A stretch of 64,000 nt of DNA from Salinicoccus sediminis (GCF_000986795.1 NZ_LAYZ01000001.1:248001-312000), one strand, 5' to 3'; counted from the stretch's first letter, positions 20,470-30,605 are shown. Notes: generated by a model from the letters alone, not told the origin. Numbers and translations: made by a program.

Positions 20470-21396
20470 ATGAGTGAATATAATATACGGGAAATGATCC
20501 AGAACAATAAAAACAACAAGAGCACAAAATTCATAGAAAAAGCTGTACCAGCCATACTTTTCATCATTACGTCCGTTTCAATTCTTACTACCATTGGAAT
20601 CTTATATACTTTACTATCTGAAACGTTCACTTTCTTTACAAGAGTATCCTTCATAGAATTCATCACTGCCACTGAATGGAATGCATTCAGTGCCGACCCT
20701 ACGTTCGGGATCATTGCACTGGTGATGGGCACTTTGAAAATCGTGGTCATTGCCACTGTCGTTGCCGTCCCGGTCGGACTGGGGGCTGCAATCTACCTCA
20801 GTGAGTACGCGGGCGACCGCGTAAGAAGAACAGTCAAACCAATCCTTGAAATACTTGCAGGGATTCCGACTGTCGTTTACGGGACTTTCGCCATCACTTT
20901 CGTCACTCCTCTCATCAGGGAAATGTTTCCGGGGGTCAGCCTGTACAATGCGATTTCGCCGGGGATTGTAGTCGGAATAATGATTGTACCGATGATTGCA
21001 AGTCTCAGTGAGGATGCGATGAGTTCGGTGCCAGGAGAAACAAGGGAGGGGTCGCTTGGCCTTGGCGCTACCCGCCTCGAGACGGTATTCAAGGTCATCC
21101 TGCCCGCTGCCGCATCAGGGATCATCGCCTCATTTGTACTCGGTATTTCACGTGCTGTCGGTGAAACAATGATCGTCTCCATCGCAGCAGGCAGCACCCC
21201 GGGCGCTGATTTCGACATTACCACATCACTTCAGACGATGACCGGTTTCATCGTCCAGGTCACATCAGGTGACGCGGCGTTCGGCACCGACCTTTACTAC
21301 AGCCTCTATGCAGTAGGTATGACACTGTTCCTTTTCACACTGGTAATGAATCTTGCAGCACAGTGGATCACCAAAAGATTCAAGGAGGAATATTAA
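20470..21396 (+). CDS. pstC: Phosphate ABC transporter, permease PstC
   Basis: Inner-membrane permease of 308 aa with about six transmembrane helices and a cytoplasmic N-terminus (MSEYNIREMIQNN). The binding-protein-dependent transport (EAA) loop is visible around EDAMSSVPGETREGSLGLGA (about 181-200), which contacts PstB. GAGG precedes the ATG. It is followed one base after its stop by pstA. It works with PstS, PstA and PstB to import phosphate. Confidence 0.95.
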   Translation: MSEYNIREMIQNNKNNKSTKFIEKAVPAILFIITSVSILTTIGILYTLLSETFTFFTRVSFIEFITATEWNAFSADPTFGIIALVMGTLKIVVIATVVAVPVGLGAAIYLSEYAGDRVRRTVKPILEILAGIPTVVYGTFAITFVTPLIREMFPGVSLYNAISPGIVVGIMIVPMIASLSEDAMSSVPGETREGSLGLGATRLETVFKVILPAAASGIIASFVLGISRAVGETMIVSIAAGSTPGADFDITTSLQTMTGFIVQVTSGDAAFGTDLYYSLYAVGMTLFLFTLVMNLAAQWITKRFKEEY

Positions 21397-21397
21397 A

Positions 21398-22276
21398 ATG
21401 CAGCTTGTAGACAAAGACCAGGTCGCCAAATCACTCTCAGGCAGACTGCTCTTCAACAAATCCATGAAGTTCCTTTTCCTCCTGTGCACGATGGTGGGCC
21501 TTGTCGTCCTGGTTACACTGATAGTCGATACGGTGCTCGACGGCTGGGACCATCTTACGTGGGACTTCCTGACAAGTTTCAGTTCCAGCCGGCCTGAAAG
21601 TGCAGGCATCTATGGTGCAATCATAGGGTCAATATGGCTGATGGCTGTGACGGCACCGGTTGCCATCATACTTTCGGTCGGCACAGCGCTTTACCTTGAA
21701 GAATATGCACCAAAGAATAAAGTTACCAATTTCATCACTGTCAACATCTCAAACCTTGCCGGTGTACCGTCCGTTGTCTTCGGACTCTTAGGCCTTACGA
21801 TTTTCGTCAGGCAGCTGTCACTCGGAAACTCTGTGATGGCCGCCGGCCTGACACTGGCGCTCATGATCATGCCGGTAATCGTCGTCGCAGCACAGGAGGC
21901 GATCAGGGCGGTACCAGGGTCCGTGCGTGAGGCTTCCATCGGCATGGGGGCGACCAAATGGCAGACTGTTTCCAGGATCATACTGCCGGCAGCCATCCCG
22001 GGCATAATCACAGGTGTCATTCTCGCACTGTCCAGGGCGATCGGGGAAACGGCACCGCTTGTGGTCATAGGTGTGCCGGTGTCGCTGCTTGTCACACCGA
22101 ACAGTGTATTCGACACATTCCAGGCACTGCCGATGCAGATTTACAACTGGGTCAAAATGCCACAGGAAGAGTTCCAGTATTTGACTGCAGCAGGAATTAT
22201 CATTCTCCTGCTCATCCTGTTCCTTATGAACTCGGTAGCAATCTTTATCCGCAACAAATATTCCAAAAGGTTTTAA
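21398..22276 (+). CDS. pstA: Phosphate ABC transporter, permease PstA
   Basis: Second membrane subunit of the Pst transporter, 292 aa, about six helices. The EAA loop is visible as [21 protein letters not shown] longer reading frame starting at 21353 inside pstC is rejected: AAGGAGGAA at the end of pstC serves the ATG at 21398 ([13 protein letters not shown]). The C-terminus is short and basic (RNKYSKRF). Directly followed by pstB. Confidence 0.95.
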   Translation: MQLVDKDQVAKSLSGRLLFNKSMKFLFLLCTMVGLVVLVTLIVDTVLDGWDHLTWDFLTSFSSSRPESAGIYGAIIGSIWLMAVTAPVAIILSVGTALYLEEYAPKNKVTNFITVNISNLAGVPSVVFGLLGLTIFVRQLSLGNSVMAAGLTLALMIMPVIVVAAQEAIRAVPGSVREASIGMGATKWQTVSRIILPAAIPGIITGVILALSRAIGETAPLVVIGVPVSLLVTPNSVFDTFQALPMQIYNWVKMPQEEFQYLTAAGIIILLLILFLMNSVAIFIRNKYSKRF

Positions 22277-22290
22277 TGGAGGGTTTAATC

Positions 22291-23142
22291 ATGGCAGAAC
22301 TTAAAATGAAAGAGGAATCAGTTATGAATGAAGCGGTAAGCACCCAAACTGAGCAGCAGAATCAGAAATCAGGCATTGTACAGTCTTCCAGGCCTGTTTT
22401 CGAAGCAAAAGATTTCAACCTCTGGTACGGGGACAACCATGCACTCCAGAATATAAACCTTACGTTCAGTGAAAATGAAATTTCCGCAATCATCGGGCCG
22501 TCCGGCTGTGGTAAATCGACTTTCATCAAGTCACTGAACAGAATGGTGGAACTGGTTCCCGTTGTGCGCACGGAAGGTGACATCGTCTACCGCGACCAGA
22601 ACATTTTCGATAAATCCCTCACAGTTGAGGAACTGAGGACTAAAGTCGGCATGGTCTTCCAGAAGCCGAACCCCTTCCCCAAGTCCATCTATGACAATGT
22701 TGCATACGGCGCAAGGGTCCACGGTATACGCAAGAAGAAAGTGCTTGATGAAATCGTTGAAAAGAGTCTCAGGGGTGCGGCGATCTGGGACGAAGTGAAA
22801 GACCGTCTCAATGCGAATGCCTACGGCCTCTCAGGCGGGCAGCAGCAGCGTATCTGTATCGCAAGAGCGCTCGCCATCGAACCTGATGTCATTCTGATGG
22901 ACGAACCGACAAGTGCACTTGATCCGATATCAACGACCAAGATTGAGGACCTCATGCAGGAGCTCAAAGAAAAATACAGCATCATCGTCGTCACACACAA
23001 CATGCAGCAGGCTGCCCGTATCTCAGACAAGACGGCATTCTTCTATCAGGGATATGTCGTCGAACATGACGACACGAAAGTCATCTTCGAAAATCCGAAA
23101 GACAAACGTACTGAAGACTATGTATCGGGCAGGTTCGGATAA
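22291..23142 (+). CDS. pstB: Phosphate ABC transporter, ATP-binding protein PstB
   Basis: ATPase of the Pst transporter, 283 aa. Walker [11 protein letters not shown]-loop [12 protein letters not shown] (PstB-typical), signature LSGGQQQRI, Walker [14 protein letters not shown], and the switch-His region VVTHN are all visible. About 33 extra N-terminal residues ([16 protein letters not shown] onward) precede the ABC core. GGAGGG lies seven bases before the ATG. A much longer frame open from 21958 overlaps pstA and has no initiation site, so it is rejected. Confidence 0.95.
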   Translation: MAELKMKEESVMNEAVSTQTEQQNQKSGIVQSSRPVFEAKDFNLWYGDNHALQNINLTFSENEISAIIGPSGCGKSTFIKSLNRMVELVPVVRTEGDIVYRDQNIFDKSLTVEELRTKVGMVFQKPNPFPKSIYDNVAYGARVHGIRKKKVLDEIVEKSLRGAAIWDEVKDRLNANAYGLSGGQQQRICIARALAIEPDVILMDEPTSALDPISTTKIEDLMQELKEKYSIIVVTHNMQQAARISDKTAFFYQGYVVEHDDTKVIFENPKDKRTEDYVSGRFG

Positions 23143-23793
23143 ATGGTCTACCGCGGAAAATTCCAGGCTGATATGGATGCGCTCCACCAGGATGTAGTGA
23201 CCCTTGGCAAAGAGTGCTACAGAAGGCTGCGCGGGAGTACAGAAGTGCTGACCGATATGGATACTGAACGGGCAAGAGCACTTGTAAAAGGGGATTCGGC
23301 CATCAATTCAATGGAATATGATATCAACACCCAGGTCATCAACCTGATAACGACCCAGCAGCCGGTAGCGACAGATCTGAGACTCATCATATCCAGCATC
23401 AAGATTGCCGACGATCTGGAGCGCATCAGCGATAACATCAGCAACCTCGGTGAAGTCAGGAAACGGGTCAGACTGCACAGCGAAAAACTGCTGCTCAGAC
23501 TGTCGACGATGGAACGGCTCGCACTGCTTATGCTTGAAGATGTTAAAGCGGCATATGAATCAGGGGACACGGATCTGTGCATCGAGATCATTGAACGCGA
23601 TAAAGATATCGATTCACTGTTCGTGCAGATAACGACAACAGACATCATCGAGGAATCGGACGTGTTCGTCACAGGGCAGAGCCAGCTTGCGGCCAAGTAC
23701 CTTGAGCGCATCGGCGACCATATCAAAAATATCGCTGAACATGTGTACTTCATCCTGACAGGTGACAAATACGAAAAAATTGCACAGCAGTGA
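23143..23793 (+). CDS. phoU: Phosphate uptake regulator PhoU
   Basis: Cytoplasmic all-helical protein of 216 aa with two PhoU repeats: FQADMDALHQDVVTLGKECY at the N-terminus, the metal-binding DLERISDNISNLGE in the first half, and YLERIGDHIKNIAEHV in the second. In other bacteria it connects the Pst transporter to the PhoR kinase and suppresses the Pho response in phosphate-rich medium. The ATG directly abuts the pstB stop (TAAATG), so translation is coupled; no separate strong ribosome site is seen. A terminator follows. Confidence 0.95.
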   Translation: MVYRGKFQADMDALHQDVVTLGKECYRRLRGSTEVLTDMDTERARALVKGDSAINSMEYDINTQVINLITTQQPVATDLRLIISSIKIADDLERISDNISNLGEVRKRVRLHSEKLLLRLSTMERLALLMLEDVKAAYESGDTDLCIEIIERDKDIDSLFVQITTTDIIEESDVFVTGQSQLAAKYLERIGDHIKNIAEHVYFILTGDKYEKIAQQ

Positions 23794-23801
23794 CTTCGGA
23801 G

Positions 23802-23830
23802 CCCCGGCCATATCGCCGGGGTTCTTTATT
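23802..23830 (+). terminator. Terminator after phoU
   Basis: CCCCGGC / GCCGGGG hairpin with a T-rich tail; end of the pst operon. Confidence 0.85.
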
Positions 23831-23937
23831 TTAATGTGTTTATATGCATAACCTTTTCCTTCGTGCATGTACATATTATAATATGTATAATTGATGTTAT
23901 ATGACCATTAATGACGATTACGGAAAGAGGTAATACT

Positions 23938-24513
23938 TTGGATAAGAAATCTTTGCGCAAAAATATGATATCGGTTTTGTCTTCCATGGATGAAGTGTCC
24001 AAGAATGAAAAAGAGGATATTCTGAAGGAAAGACTCATAGGTTTCATAAAAGAGCATGATATCCGTTCCATCGGCATTGTGCTGGCCATGTCCCATGAAC
24101 TTGATACGGACGGCATCATTTCATGGATGGTGGAATCCGGGCGTGAAGTCTACACGCCTGTATGTGATTACAGGGAGAAAGAAATGAACTTCTCAAGGTT
24201 CGTCTCCTTTGATGATGTTGTAACCGATGAGAAAAATCTCCGCGTCCCTTCGGACACAAGCGGTGTAAACAACCAGGTGGACCTCATCGTAGTACCGGGG
24301 CTCATCTACTCAGAGGCTGGCTACAGGGTCGGATACGGCGGCGGTTTCTATGACCGTTTCCTGAAAGATTACAGCGGACTGAAAGTCTCGCTGCTGTTCG
24401 AGGAACAGATCGGCGAAGTGGTCCGGGAACCGCATGACATCCCTGTGGACATACTCATCACTCCTGAGCGTACAATCGATGCAAAAAGCAGGAGGCCTGC
24501 GAATGAGAAGTAA
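23938..24513 (+). CDS. 5-formyltetrahydrofolate cyclo-ligase
   Basis: Converts 5-formyl-THF to 5,10-methenyl-THF using ATP (YqgN/Fau family). At 191 aa, the N-terminal DKKSLRKNMISVLSSMD helix and the C-terminal signature GYRVGYGGGFYDRFL are clear, with the usual nucleotide/folate loop before it. The start is a TTG at 23938 because GAAAGAGG lies seven bases upstream; an ATG at 23911 in the same frame has no ribosome site. It overlaps the rhomboid gene by 11 bases, and both are shared neighbours in Bacillus and Staphylococcus. In S. aureus an rpmG gene sits just upstream; none fits in the 144-bp gap here. Confidence 0.93.
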   Translation: MDKKSLRKNMISVLSSMDEVSKNEKEDILKERLIGFIKEHDIRSIGIVLAMSHELDTDGIISWMVESGREVYTPVCDYREKEMNFSRFVSFDDVVTDEKNLRVPSDTSGVNNQVDLIVVPGLIYSEAGYRVGYGGGFYDRFLKDYSGLKVSLLFEEQIGEVVREPHDIPVDILITPERTIDAKSRRPANEK

Positions 24514-25918
24514 ATGGCACACTGCCTATGAACTGGTGCGCTATACCGGTTATTCGTTCTTCAATTACGACAGGGGGAACGGCTCAATATGGCTCAAAAA
24601 TCCAAAAGACCGCGCCATCATGTGCCTCAATGATTTTCTTCTGACGGAAGAAGAGATGAATCACACCACAGACGGCCTTTTTGAAAGGGCAGACATGATC
24701 TCAAGGAGTGCCGGCTTCGATGTCGGCACAATCTACTGCATCCACATGGCTGAAGGCGGTGTCCGCAAAAAGAGCAGATCGGACGGCCTCAAGGTTGTAC
24801 ACAGGGGCATTTCAGATATGGGGCAGGTCATCCGGAACCCTTTCTTCAGACTCGATATGAAGTACAAGAAGGCAAAAGATGACGGGTATTACCAGAGGCG
24901 TCTGATGGGGCAGCACCCATTTGAGAAGTATATGATCAAGTTTACGCCGATGACCTATCTTCTGATCAGCATCAATCTGATCATCTTCCTGTTCAACTTC
25001 GCAGCAGTCAGATTTTTTGATTCCTATCTGCTGACGAACGGTCTAGCACTGAGCCACTTCAACGTCGTTTCAGGGGAGTTCCACAGGTTGCTGACAAGCT
25101 CTTTCCTGCATGTCACAATAGACCATTTCCTCTTCAATATATTCGCGCTGTATATACTGGGGAAATTCACAGAGAGCCTGTACGGCAAATTCCATCTGCT
25201 CATTGCGTACTGTTTGAGCGGGATCCTTTCAAGCCTGTTCTCGCTCATGTTCGTCATCGAGGGTATCTCCCTTGGAGCGAGCGGTGCGGTATACGGACTT
25301 CTCGGAATCATCATCGTCCATCTGCTTTCGCACGGCCGCATCAATTTGAAACTGATCGTCCAGATTGCACTGATATTCATTTTGATATCCGTATTGGCCC
25401 AGCTGTTTGCCAATATCAACCACTTTGCGCATATCGGCGGCCTTCTATCAGGCGCATTACTCGGTGTCATATTCAACCCGAAGCGCTTTGATCCCAAATG
25501 GTTCTTCGCTTCATTTGCGATGCTGATCATACTGGCGGCAGTGTCATATTTCGTCATGACATCGAGGGATTCAAGCCAGCCCTTCGATGATATGGCGATG
25601 GAGCATATTGAAAACGGAGAATATGAAGAGGCGCTCAATATTGCCAATGAGGCGCTCCGGTCAGGGAACGGCACCGCCACAACATACCATGCACTGGGTG
25701 TTCTGTCTGAACATGCCGGTGACAGGGAGCGGGCGGAAAAATATCATGACAGAAGCTATGAACTCGATCCTTCCAATGAATATGCTGCCGAATACCGGCT
25801 GATCCAGCTGAGAAAACAGCGTAATTATGAGGGTATGCAGGATGTTTTCAGCCATCTTGACACCGGAGATATAAAAGATGAAGGGTTGAAACTCCTGGCG
25901 GAGGAATATAATGAGTAA
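24503..25918 (+). CDS. gluP: Rhomboid intramembrane serine protease (GluP/YqgP-like)
   Basis: Intramembrane protease of 471 aa. The N-terminal cytosolic domain (about 1-145) precedes a rhomboid core of about seven helices. The catalytic Ser lies in GASGAVYG (S260) and the catalytic His in HFAHIGG (H310); HxxxN in TIDHFLFN is present. The C-terminal cytosolic part after about residue 365 looks like two TPR repeats (EEALNIANEAL, AEKYHDRSYELDPSNEYAAE). B. subtilis YqgP (507 aa) has the same plan and is linked to membrane-protein quality control and Mn/Mg homeostasis. AGGAGG precedes the ATG at 24503, inside the end of the cyclo-ligase gene. Confidence 0.94.
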   Translation: MRSKWHTAYELVRYTGYSFFNYDRGNGSIWLKNPKDRAIMCLNDFLLTEEEMNHTTDGLFERADMISRSAGFDVGTIYCIHMAEGGVRKKSRSDGLKVVHRGISDMGQVIRNPFFRLDMKYKKAKDDGYYQRRLMGQHPFEKYMIKFTPMTYLLISINLIIFLFNFAAVRFFDSYLLTNGLALSHFNVVSGEFHRLLTSSFLHVTIDHFLFNIFALYILGKFTESLYGKFHLLIAYCLSGILSSLFSLMFVIEGISLGASGAVYGLLGIIIVHLLSHGRINLKLIVQIALIFILISVLAQLFANINHFAHIGGLLSGALLGVIFNPKRFDPKWFFASFAMLIILAAVSYFVMTSRDSSQPFDDMAMEHIENGEYEEALNIANEALRSGNGTATTYHALGVLSEHAGDRERAEKYHDRSYELDPSNEYAAEYRLIQLRKQRNYEGMQDVFSHLDTGDIKDEGLKLLAEEYNE

Positions 25919-26096
25919 TAAAAATCTCAGTGATATCAATATTCTCCTGCGCAGATACGGCATCTACGTTTATGACAAGGACGAAAAGAACAAGCTCGCA
26001 ATGATGGAAATGGAGATAAAGGAGCTTTACAGGCACGGTCTTCTCACCAGAGAGGAATTTACAGAAGCATTGCTTATTTTGAGGAAAAGGGGTTAG
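25911..26096 (+). CDS. yqgQ: YqgQ/DUF910 family small protein
   Basis: A 61-residue, mostly helical protein (residues 15-35 LRRYGIYVYDKDEKNKLAM) that matches the YqgQ family, always found before a ROK glucokinase. It overlaps the rhomboid stop by eight bases (ATGAGTAA) and lies three bases before glcK. Function unknown; the fixed position suggests a link with GluP or GlcK. A single-stranded nucleic-acid-binding role has been suggested for the family, but nothing in the sequence proves it. Confidence 0.88.
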   Translation: MSNKNLSDINILLRRYGIYVYDKDEKNKLAMMEMEIKELYRHGLLTREEFTEALLILRKRG

Positions 26097-26099
26097 TAC

Positions 26100-27065
26100 A
26101 TGAATGTTATTCTAGCAGCAGACATCGGGGGAACATCATGCAAATTGGGAATTTTTGATGAAGAACTCAATCTGATTGAAAAATGGGAGATCCCGACAGA
26201 TATATCGGAAGAGGGCAGTCACATACTCGCGGATGTCCATGACTCCTTCCGGTCAAAAGAAGAAAGCTTGAATTTCAAAGTGGAGGAAAGTCTGGGCGCA
26301 GGACTCGGCATGCCGGGCCCGGTGGATTTTGAGAAAGGGATACTCAACGGCTGCATAAACCTGAATATGAAAGGGAAGCGCTCAATCGCCACAACCTTCC
26401 GTGAACTGAGCGGTGCAGCAACGATCGTTGATAATGATGCCAATGTGGCGGCGCTCGGGGAACAGTCCAGGGGCGCCGGTCACGGGCACTCCGAAGTGGT
26501 CATGATCACTCTCGGGACCGGCGTGGGGGGCGGCGTCATTTCCGGCGGCCGCCTGATACACGGCACCGGCGGTTCAGGCGGGGAAATCGGTCATATTACA
26601 GTCGATTTCGACGGGCGCTTCCAGTGCAACTGCGGCAAGAAAGGATGCCTTGAAACCGTTGCATCTGCTACGGGCATGGTGAACCTTGCCGGATACCATT
26701 CAGATGACTATGAAAATTCAGTCCTGTCAGCAGCCGTCAAGGAAGGTACCCTGACTTCAAAAGCAATCGTGGATGCGGCCATGACAGGAGATCCGCTTGC
26801 GGAATTCGTGGTTGAGGAGGCTGCCCGCTACCTTGCTGCCGCCATGAGCAACATATCTGTAATCACCAACCCGGGCTATTTCATATTCGGCGGCGGTGTA
26901 AGCAGGGCGGGGAGATATCTGACCGATAAAATCAAAAAGTATTATGATACGCTGATATTCCCTCCGGCGGCGGATGATATGGAAATCGCCATGGCTGAAC
27001 TCGGAAACGATGCAGGCATGTACGGTGCCGCCACACTCGTAAAACAGTATCTTATAAAAAAATAG
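26100..27065 (+). CDS. glcK: Glucokinase, ROK family
   Basis: Phosphorylates glucose with ATP in the cytoplasm. At 321 aa the ATP motif AADIGGTSCKLGIFD is at the N-terminus. Then come DNDANVAALGE (catalytic Asp region), GTGVGGGVISGG, and the ROK zinc motif GHITVDFDGRFQCNCGKKGC with its His and three Cys. Fourth in the tightly packed folate-rhomboid-yqgQ-glcK operon, closed by a bidirectional terminator. Confidence 0.96.
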   Translation: MNVILAADIGGTSCKLGIFDEELNLIEKWEIPTDISEEGSHILADVHDSFRSKEESLNFKVEESLGAGLGMPGPVDFEKGILNGCINLNMKGKRSIATTFRELSGAATIVDNDANVAALGEQSRGAGHGHSEVVMITLGTGVGGGVISGGRLIHGTGGSGGEIGHITVDFDGRFQCNCGKKGCLETVASATGMVNLAGYHSDDYENSVLSAAVKEGTLTSKAIVDAAMTGDPLAEFVVEEAARYLAAAMSNISVITNPGYFIFGGGVSRAGRYLTDKIKKYYDTLIFPPAADDMEIAMAELGNDAGMYGAATLVKQYLIKK

Positions 27066-27087
27066 AACCCTCGGGTTCTATTTTTTT
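27061..27087. terminator. Bidirectional terminator between glcK and the SDR gene
   Basis: AATAGAACCC / GGGTTCTATT hairpin with TCG-type tight loop, flanked by A-run and T-run. The SDR stop codon lies at its edge. Confidence 0.9.
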
Positions 27088-27814
27088 ACATATAGTCAGC
27101 GATGTCATAGTTTGCAACTTCCGCAAAATCATCGGATGCAATGATTTCTTTCAGGATGGATGCAACGAAATCCGGATCCAGCAGACGATCTTCGGATTTA
27201 TAATTCTTGAACTTATCGATATTCGGAAATTCTTTTGGATCAGACTCCCTGATCGTCTTCTGCATCCCGGTATCTATTACGCCCGGTCTGAACGTGGATG
27301 ACAGTACGGGGGGATTGAAATCCGCAGTCTCGGCACGTGTTACGCCGCTCAGCATATTCACAGCCGCTTTCGATGTGCAGTATGCCGCCCACCCCTCCAT
27401 GGGGCTCAGAGCCGCGCCGCTTGAAACTGTCAGTATTTTCTTTTGTGCATCCAGTGGTTTGAATGCTCTGATGAACCCTTTGATGAACAAAGCCGGTGCC
27501 AGTACATTCACTTTGTAATTATCCAGGTACCCTTTGGCATCCATATTCTCCACTGATTTTACAGGTCCTACAGCACCAGCATTATTGATGAGGAAAATTT
27601 CATCCCCTGCATCCGGATCAATTGAACCAAAAATATCCATGATTTCTTCTTCGAGTGTACCCTCATCAAGGAAATCGACATGAAATTCCCTGTATAACCC
27701 GATATCCGTCTGCACTTTCCGCCGCGTGATGCTGATGATACGGTCGTCCCTGAATGCTCCGAGCAGGGAAGCCCCAAGCCCTCCAGTCGTGCCGGTAATG
27801 AAAACATATCTCAT
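27086..27814 (-). CDS. Short-chain dehydrogenase/reductase, benzil-reductase-like
   Basis: NAD(P)H-dependent oxidoreductase of 242 aa. Visible features are the nucleotide motif TGTTGGLG (residues 7-14), NNAG, the catalytic Ser in VSSGAALSP, and YCTSK (Tyr and Lys of YxxxK). Size and C-terminal pattern resemble the B. subtilis YueD (S)-benzoin-forming benzil reductase, but the substrate cannot be read from sequence. GAGGAG precedes the ATG. It is a single minus-strand gene between glcK and argG. Confidence 0.82.
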   Translation of the reverse strand: MRYVFITGTTGGLGASLLGAFRDDRIISITRRKVQTDIGLYREFHVDFLDEGTLEEEIMDIFGSIDPDAGDEIFLINNAGAVGPVKSVENMDAKGYLDNYKVNVLAPALFIKGFIRAFKPLDAQKKILTVSSGAALSPMEGWAAYCTSKAAVNMLSGVTRAETADFNPPVLSSTFRPGVIDTGMQKTIRESDPKEFPNIDKFKNYKSEDRLLDPDFVASILKEIIASDDFAEVANYDIADYM

Positions 27815-27891
27815 TATAAAACGCTCCTCTCTGTAATTAAATCAAGTATAGATAACCCGCATTTATTTGTAAAATATAAAAAATACATAAA

Positions 27892-27935
27892 AATGAATAA
27901 ATATGCTTGATTAAGTATGTTTATAATGATAATAT
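27892..27935 (+). promoter_or_regulatory. argGH promoter with ARG box
   Basis: AATGAATAAATATGCTTG at 27892-27909 matches 14 of 18 positions of the Bacillus ARG box CATGAATAAAAATKCAAK. Its 3' end overlaps a -35 TTGATT (27907-27912), followed by N17 and TAATAT (27930-27935). Arginine-loaded ArgR would thus block the promoter. The box shares 13 of 14 core bases with the one upstream of argR. Confidence 0.75.
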
Positions 27936-27970
27936 TTAAATCATTAAATCGAACACAGAGGTGAATGAAT

Positions 27971-29176
27971 ATGAAGGAAAAAGTGGTTTTAGCGTATTCA
28001 GGAGGGCTTGATACAAGTGTGACCATCCAATGGTTCATCGATAAAGGTTATGAAGTTGTAGCAGTATGCCTGGACGTCGGGGAAGGGAAGGACCTTGATC
28101 TCGTCCATCAGAAAGCGCTGGATATGGGAGCAGCCGAATGTCATGTCGTAGACGCGACCGAAGAATTTGCAGATGAGTTCGTGGCATATGCAATATACGG
28201 CAATTCAATGTATGAACAGAAATATCCGCTTGTCTCTGCGTTGAGCAGGCCTCTCATCTCCAAAAAGCTGGTGGAAATTGCACATCATACCAACGCGGAT
28301 TATGTGGCACACGGATGCACGGGCAAAGGGAACGACCAGGTCCGTTTCGAAGTTGCAATCCAGGGCCTCGATCCTTCATTGAAAGTACTGGCACCGGTAC
28401 GTGAATGGACATGGAGCAGAGAAGAGGAGATCGACTATGCCAAAGAGAAGAATATTCCGATTCCGATCGATCTGGATTCCCCTTATTCCATAGACCAGAA
28501 CCTGTGGGGCAGAAGCAACGAATGCGGTGTGCTGGAAGACCCGTGGAACACCCCGCCGGAAGATGCCTATGATCTGACTGAAAATATACAGGATGCGCCG
28601 GATGAAGCCGAGGAGCTGCTGCTCACTTTTGAAAACGGACTTCCAAAATCAATCAACGGGGTGAAATACAATCTCGATGACCTCATCATTAAGTTGAATG
28701 ATATTGCAGGCGGACACGGTATCGGCAGGATCGATCATGTTGAAAACAGGCTTGTGGGTATAAAATCACGTGAAATATATGAAACACCGGGCGCCAAAGT
28801 GATCCTGACTGCCAAGCATGACCTTGAAACGATCACTCTCACTAAAGATATCGCACACTTCAAGCCGGTCATCGAACAGAAATTTGCAGAACAGGTGTAC
28901 AACGGTCTCTGGTTCTCTCCGCTTTCCGACTCTCTGAGAGGCATGATGAAGGATATGCAGGAGCCTGTTACAGGAGAAGTGAGGGTCTCCCTCTACAAAG
29001 GCAACATCACTGTTACAGGCAGGCGTTCTGATAACAGCCTCTATAATGAAAAACTTGCAACGTATACAAAAGAGGATGCATTCAACCAGGATGCTTCAGT
29101 CGGTTTCATTGAAATTTTCGGCCTGCCGACCAAAGTGAAATCCATGCTGGACAACGGAGTAAGACTCTATGACTGA
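27971..29176 (+). CDS. argG: Argininosuccinate synthase
   Basis: Joins citrulline and aspartate using ATP, the seventh step of arginine synthesis. The 401-residue protein has the PP-loop [10 protein letters not shown] near the N-terminus, then [14 protein letters not shown] and the [11 protein letters not shown] and ATP/citrulline-binding segments. GAGGTGA at 27958-27964 selects the ATG at 27971 over the one at 27965. It overlaps argH by eight bases. An ARG-box promoter precedes it. Confidence 0.97.
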   Translation: MKEKVVLAYSGGLDTSVTIQWFIDKGYEVVAVCLDVGEGKDLDLVHQKALDMGAAECHVVDATEEFADEFVAYAIYGNSMYEQKYPLVSALSRPLISKKLVEIAHHTNADYVAHGCTGKGNDQVRFEVAIQGLDPSLKVLAPVREWTWSREEEIDYAKEKNIPIPIDLDSPYSIDQNLWGRSNECGVLEDPWNTPPEDAYDLTENIQDAPDEAEELLLTFENGLPKSINGVKYNLDDLIIKLNDIAGGHGIGRIDHVENRLVGIKSREIYETPGAKVILTAKHDLETITLTKDIAHFKPVIEQKFAEQVYNGLWFSPLSDSLRGMMKDMQEPVTGEVRVSLYKGNITVTGRRSDNSLYNEKLATYTKEDAFNQDASVGFIEIFGLPTKVKSMLDNGVRLYD

Positions 29177-30545
29177 AAAGGCATGGGGCGGCAGATTTCA
29201 GGGTGAAGCCATTGAATGGGTGGACGAGTTCAACGCGTCCATCCATTTTGATAATACCCTGATTGAAATGGATGTAGCAGGGAGCATATCACACGCGGCA
29301 ATGCTGGCTAAACAGGGGATCATCACTGACGACGAGCGGAGGGAGATCACGGATGGACTGACGGCAGTCCTTGAGGATTACAAAAATGGTATTACCGAGT
29401 TTTCAGTCGCCCGTGAGGACATCCATATGAATGTCGAACATGCTCTGATTGAAAAGATCGGTGATGCCGGCGGCAAGCTCCATACCGCCAGGAGCAGGAA
29501 TGATCAGGTGGCCACTGATATGCATCTGTATGTCAAAGGACGGGTAAACGAAATCATTGAAAGCATAGAGCGTATGCAGAAGACGGTCCTTGGTCTGGCA
29601 AAGGACAACATCCATGTCATCATGCCCGGATATACCCACCTGCAGCGTGCGCAGCCTGTTTTATTCTCACACCATATCATGGTCTACTTCTGGATGCTGA
29701 AAAGGGACAAGGAGAGGTTCAGCGATTCGCTGAAACGCATAGATGTTTCACCGCTTGGCGCGGGTGCGATCAGCGGAACCACTTTTGACATTGACAGGGA
29801 GGAGACCAGACAGCTTCTGGGATTCTCCGAGTTGTACCAGAACAGCATGGATGCTGTAAGCGACCGTGATTATATAATTGAGACACTGTCGAACATCAGT
29901 CTTGTTATGGTACATCTTTCGAGGCTCTCTGAAGAGATCATTTTCTGGATGAGCGAAGAGGCAGGCTTCATCCAGCTGTCCGATCAGTTCACAACGGGAA
30001 GCTCGATGATGCCCCAGAAGAAAAATCCGGATATGGCTGAACTGATCCGCGGCAAGAGCGCACGCACTGCCGGATCGCTTATGAGCATGCTGATGCTGTT
30101 GAAAGGGCTGCCCCTCACATACAACAAGGACATGCAGGAAGACAAGGAAGGGCTTTTTGACGCTGTCACAACGGTGACCGGTTCACTGAAGATCATGAAT
30201 GGAATGCTTGGAAGTATGACAATCAATGAGGAGACACTCGAGAAGACGGTTGAGGAGGACTTTTCAAATGCGACCGAGCTGGCCGACTATCTTGTGCAGA
30301 AGGGTGTGCCTTTCAGAAATGCACACGAAGTGGTCGGAAAAGCTGTACTGAAATGCATAAATCAACAGAAATATCTCAGGGATATGTCTCTTGAGGAATT
30401 CAGGGCGGAGCATGATGCGATAGAGCCGGATATCTACGAAGTGCTGGCACCGAAGGTCGTCGTTGACAGAAGGAACAGCACCGGCGGCACAGGGACGAAG
30501 GCCGTGGAAGAACAGATCAGAATTGCAGAAGATACTTTAAAATGA
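29169..30545 (+). CDS. argH: Argininosuccinate lyase
   Basis: Cleaves argininosuccinate to arginine and fumarate. The 458-residue fumarase-superfamily protein shows the signature [12 protein letters not shown] with the catalytic Ser loop. It also has [12 protein letters not shown], and [10 protein letters not shown]-like [10 protein letters not shown] with the catalytic His. Starts within the end of argG (ATGACTGA), so the two are translationally coupled. A strong terminator follows. In S. aureus these genes are elsewhere, not between glcK and the DUF2759 gene. Confidence 0.97.
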   Translation: MTEKAWGGRFQGEAIEWVDEFNASIHFDNTLIEMDVAGSISHAAMLAKQGIITDDERREITDGLTAVLEDYKNGITEFSVAREDIHMNVEHALIEKIGDAGGKLHTARSRNDQVATDMHLYVKGRVNEIIESIERMQKTVLGLAKDNIHVIMPGYTHLQRAQPVLFSHHIMVYFWMLKRDKERFSDSLKRIDVSPLGAGAISGTTFDIDREETRQLLGFSELYQNSMDAVSDRDYIIETLSNISLVMVHLSRLSEEIIFWMSEEAGFIQLSDQFTTGSSMMPQKKNPDMAELIRGKSARTAGSLMSMLMLLKGLPLTYNKDMQEDKEGLFDAVTTVTGSLKIMNGMLGSMTINEETLEKTVEEDFSNATELADYLVQKGVPFRNAHEVVGKAVLKCINQQKYLRDMSLEEFRAEHDAIEPDIYEVLAPKVVVDRRNSTGGTGTKAVEEQIRIAEDTLK

Positions 30546-30550
30546 ATGTG

Positions 30551-30582
30551 AAAAGCAGACCTCGACGAGGTCTGCTTTTTTG
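30551..30582 (+). terminator. Terminator after argH
   Basis: AAAGCAGACCTCG / CGAGGTCTGCTTT hairpin with T-run. An A-run at its left edge means it could also serve the minus-strand DUF2759 gene. Confidence 0.9.
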
Positions 30583-30605
30583 ATTTTCATATAACGATTG
30601 CCTTC

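Noticed and set aside
21958-22290. N-terminal extension of pstB reaching back into pstA
   Set aside because: Overlaps a well-conserved permease in another frame and lacks a ribosome site; GGAGGG serves the ATG at 22291.
23794-23937. rpmG (ribosomal protein L33) as found here in S. aureus
   Set aside because: The gap is too short for the gene and its signals and holds only a terminator and a promoter-like A/T stretch.
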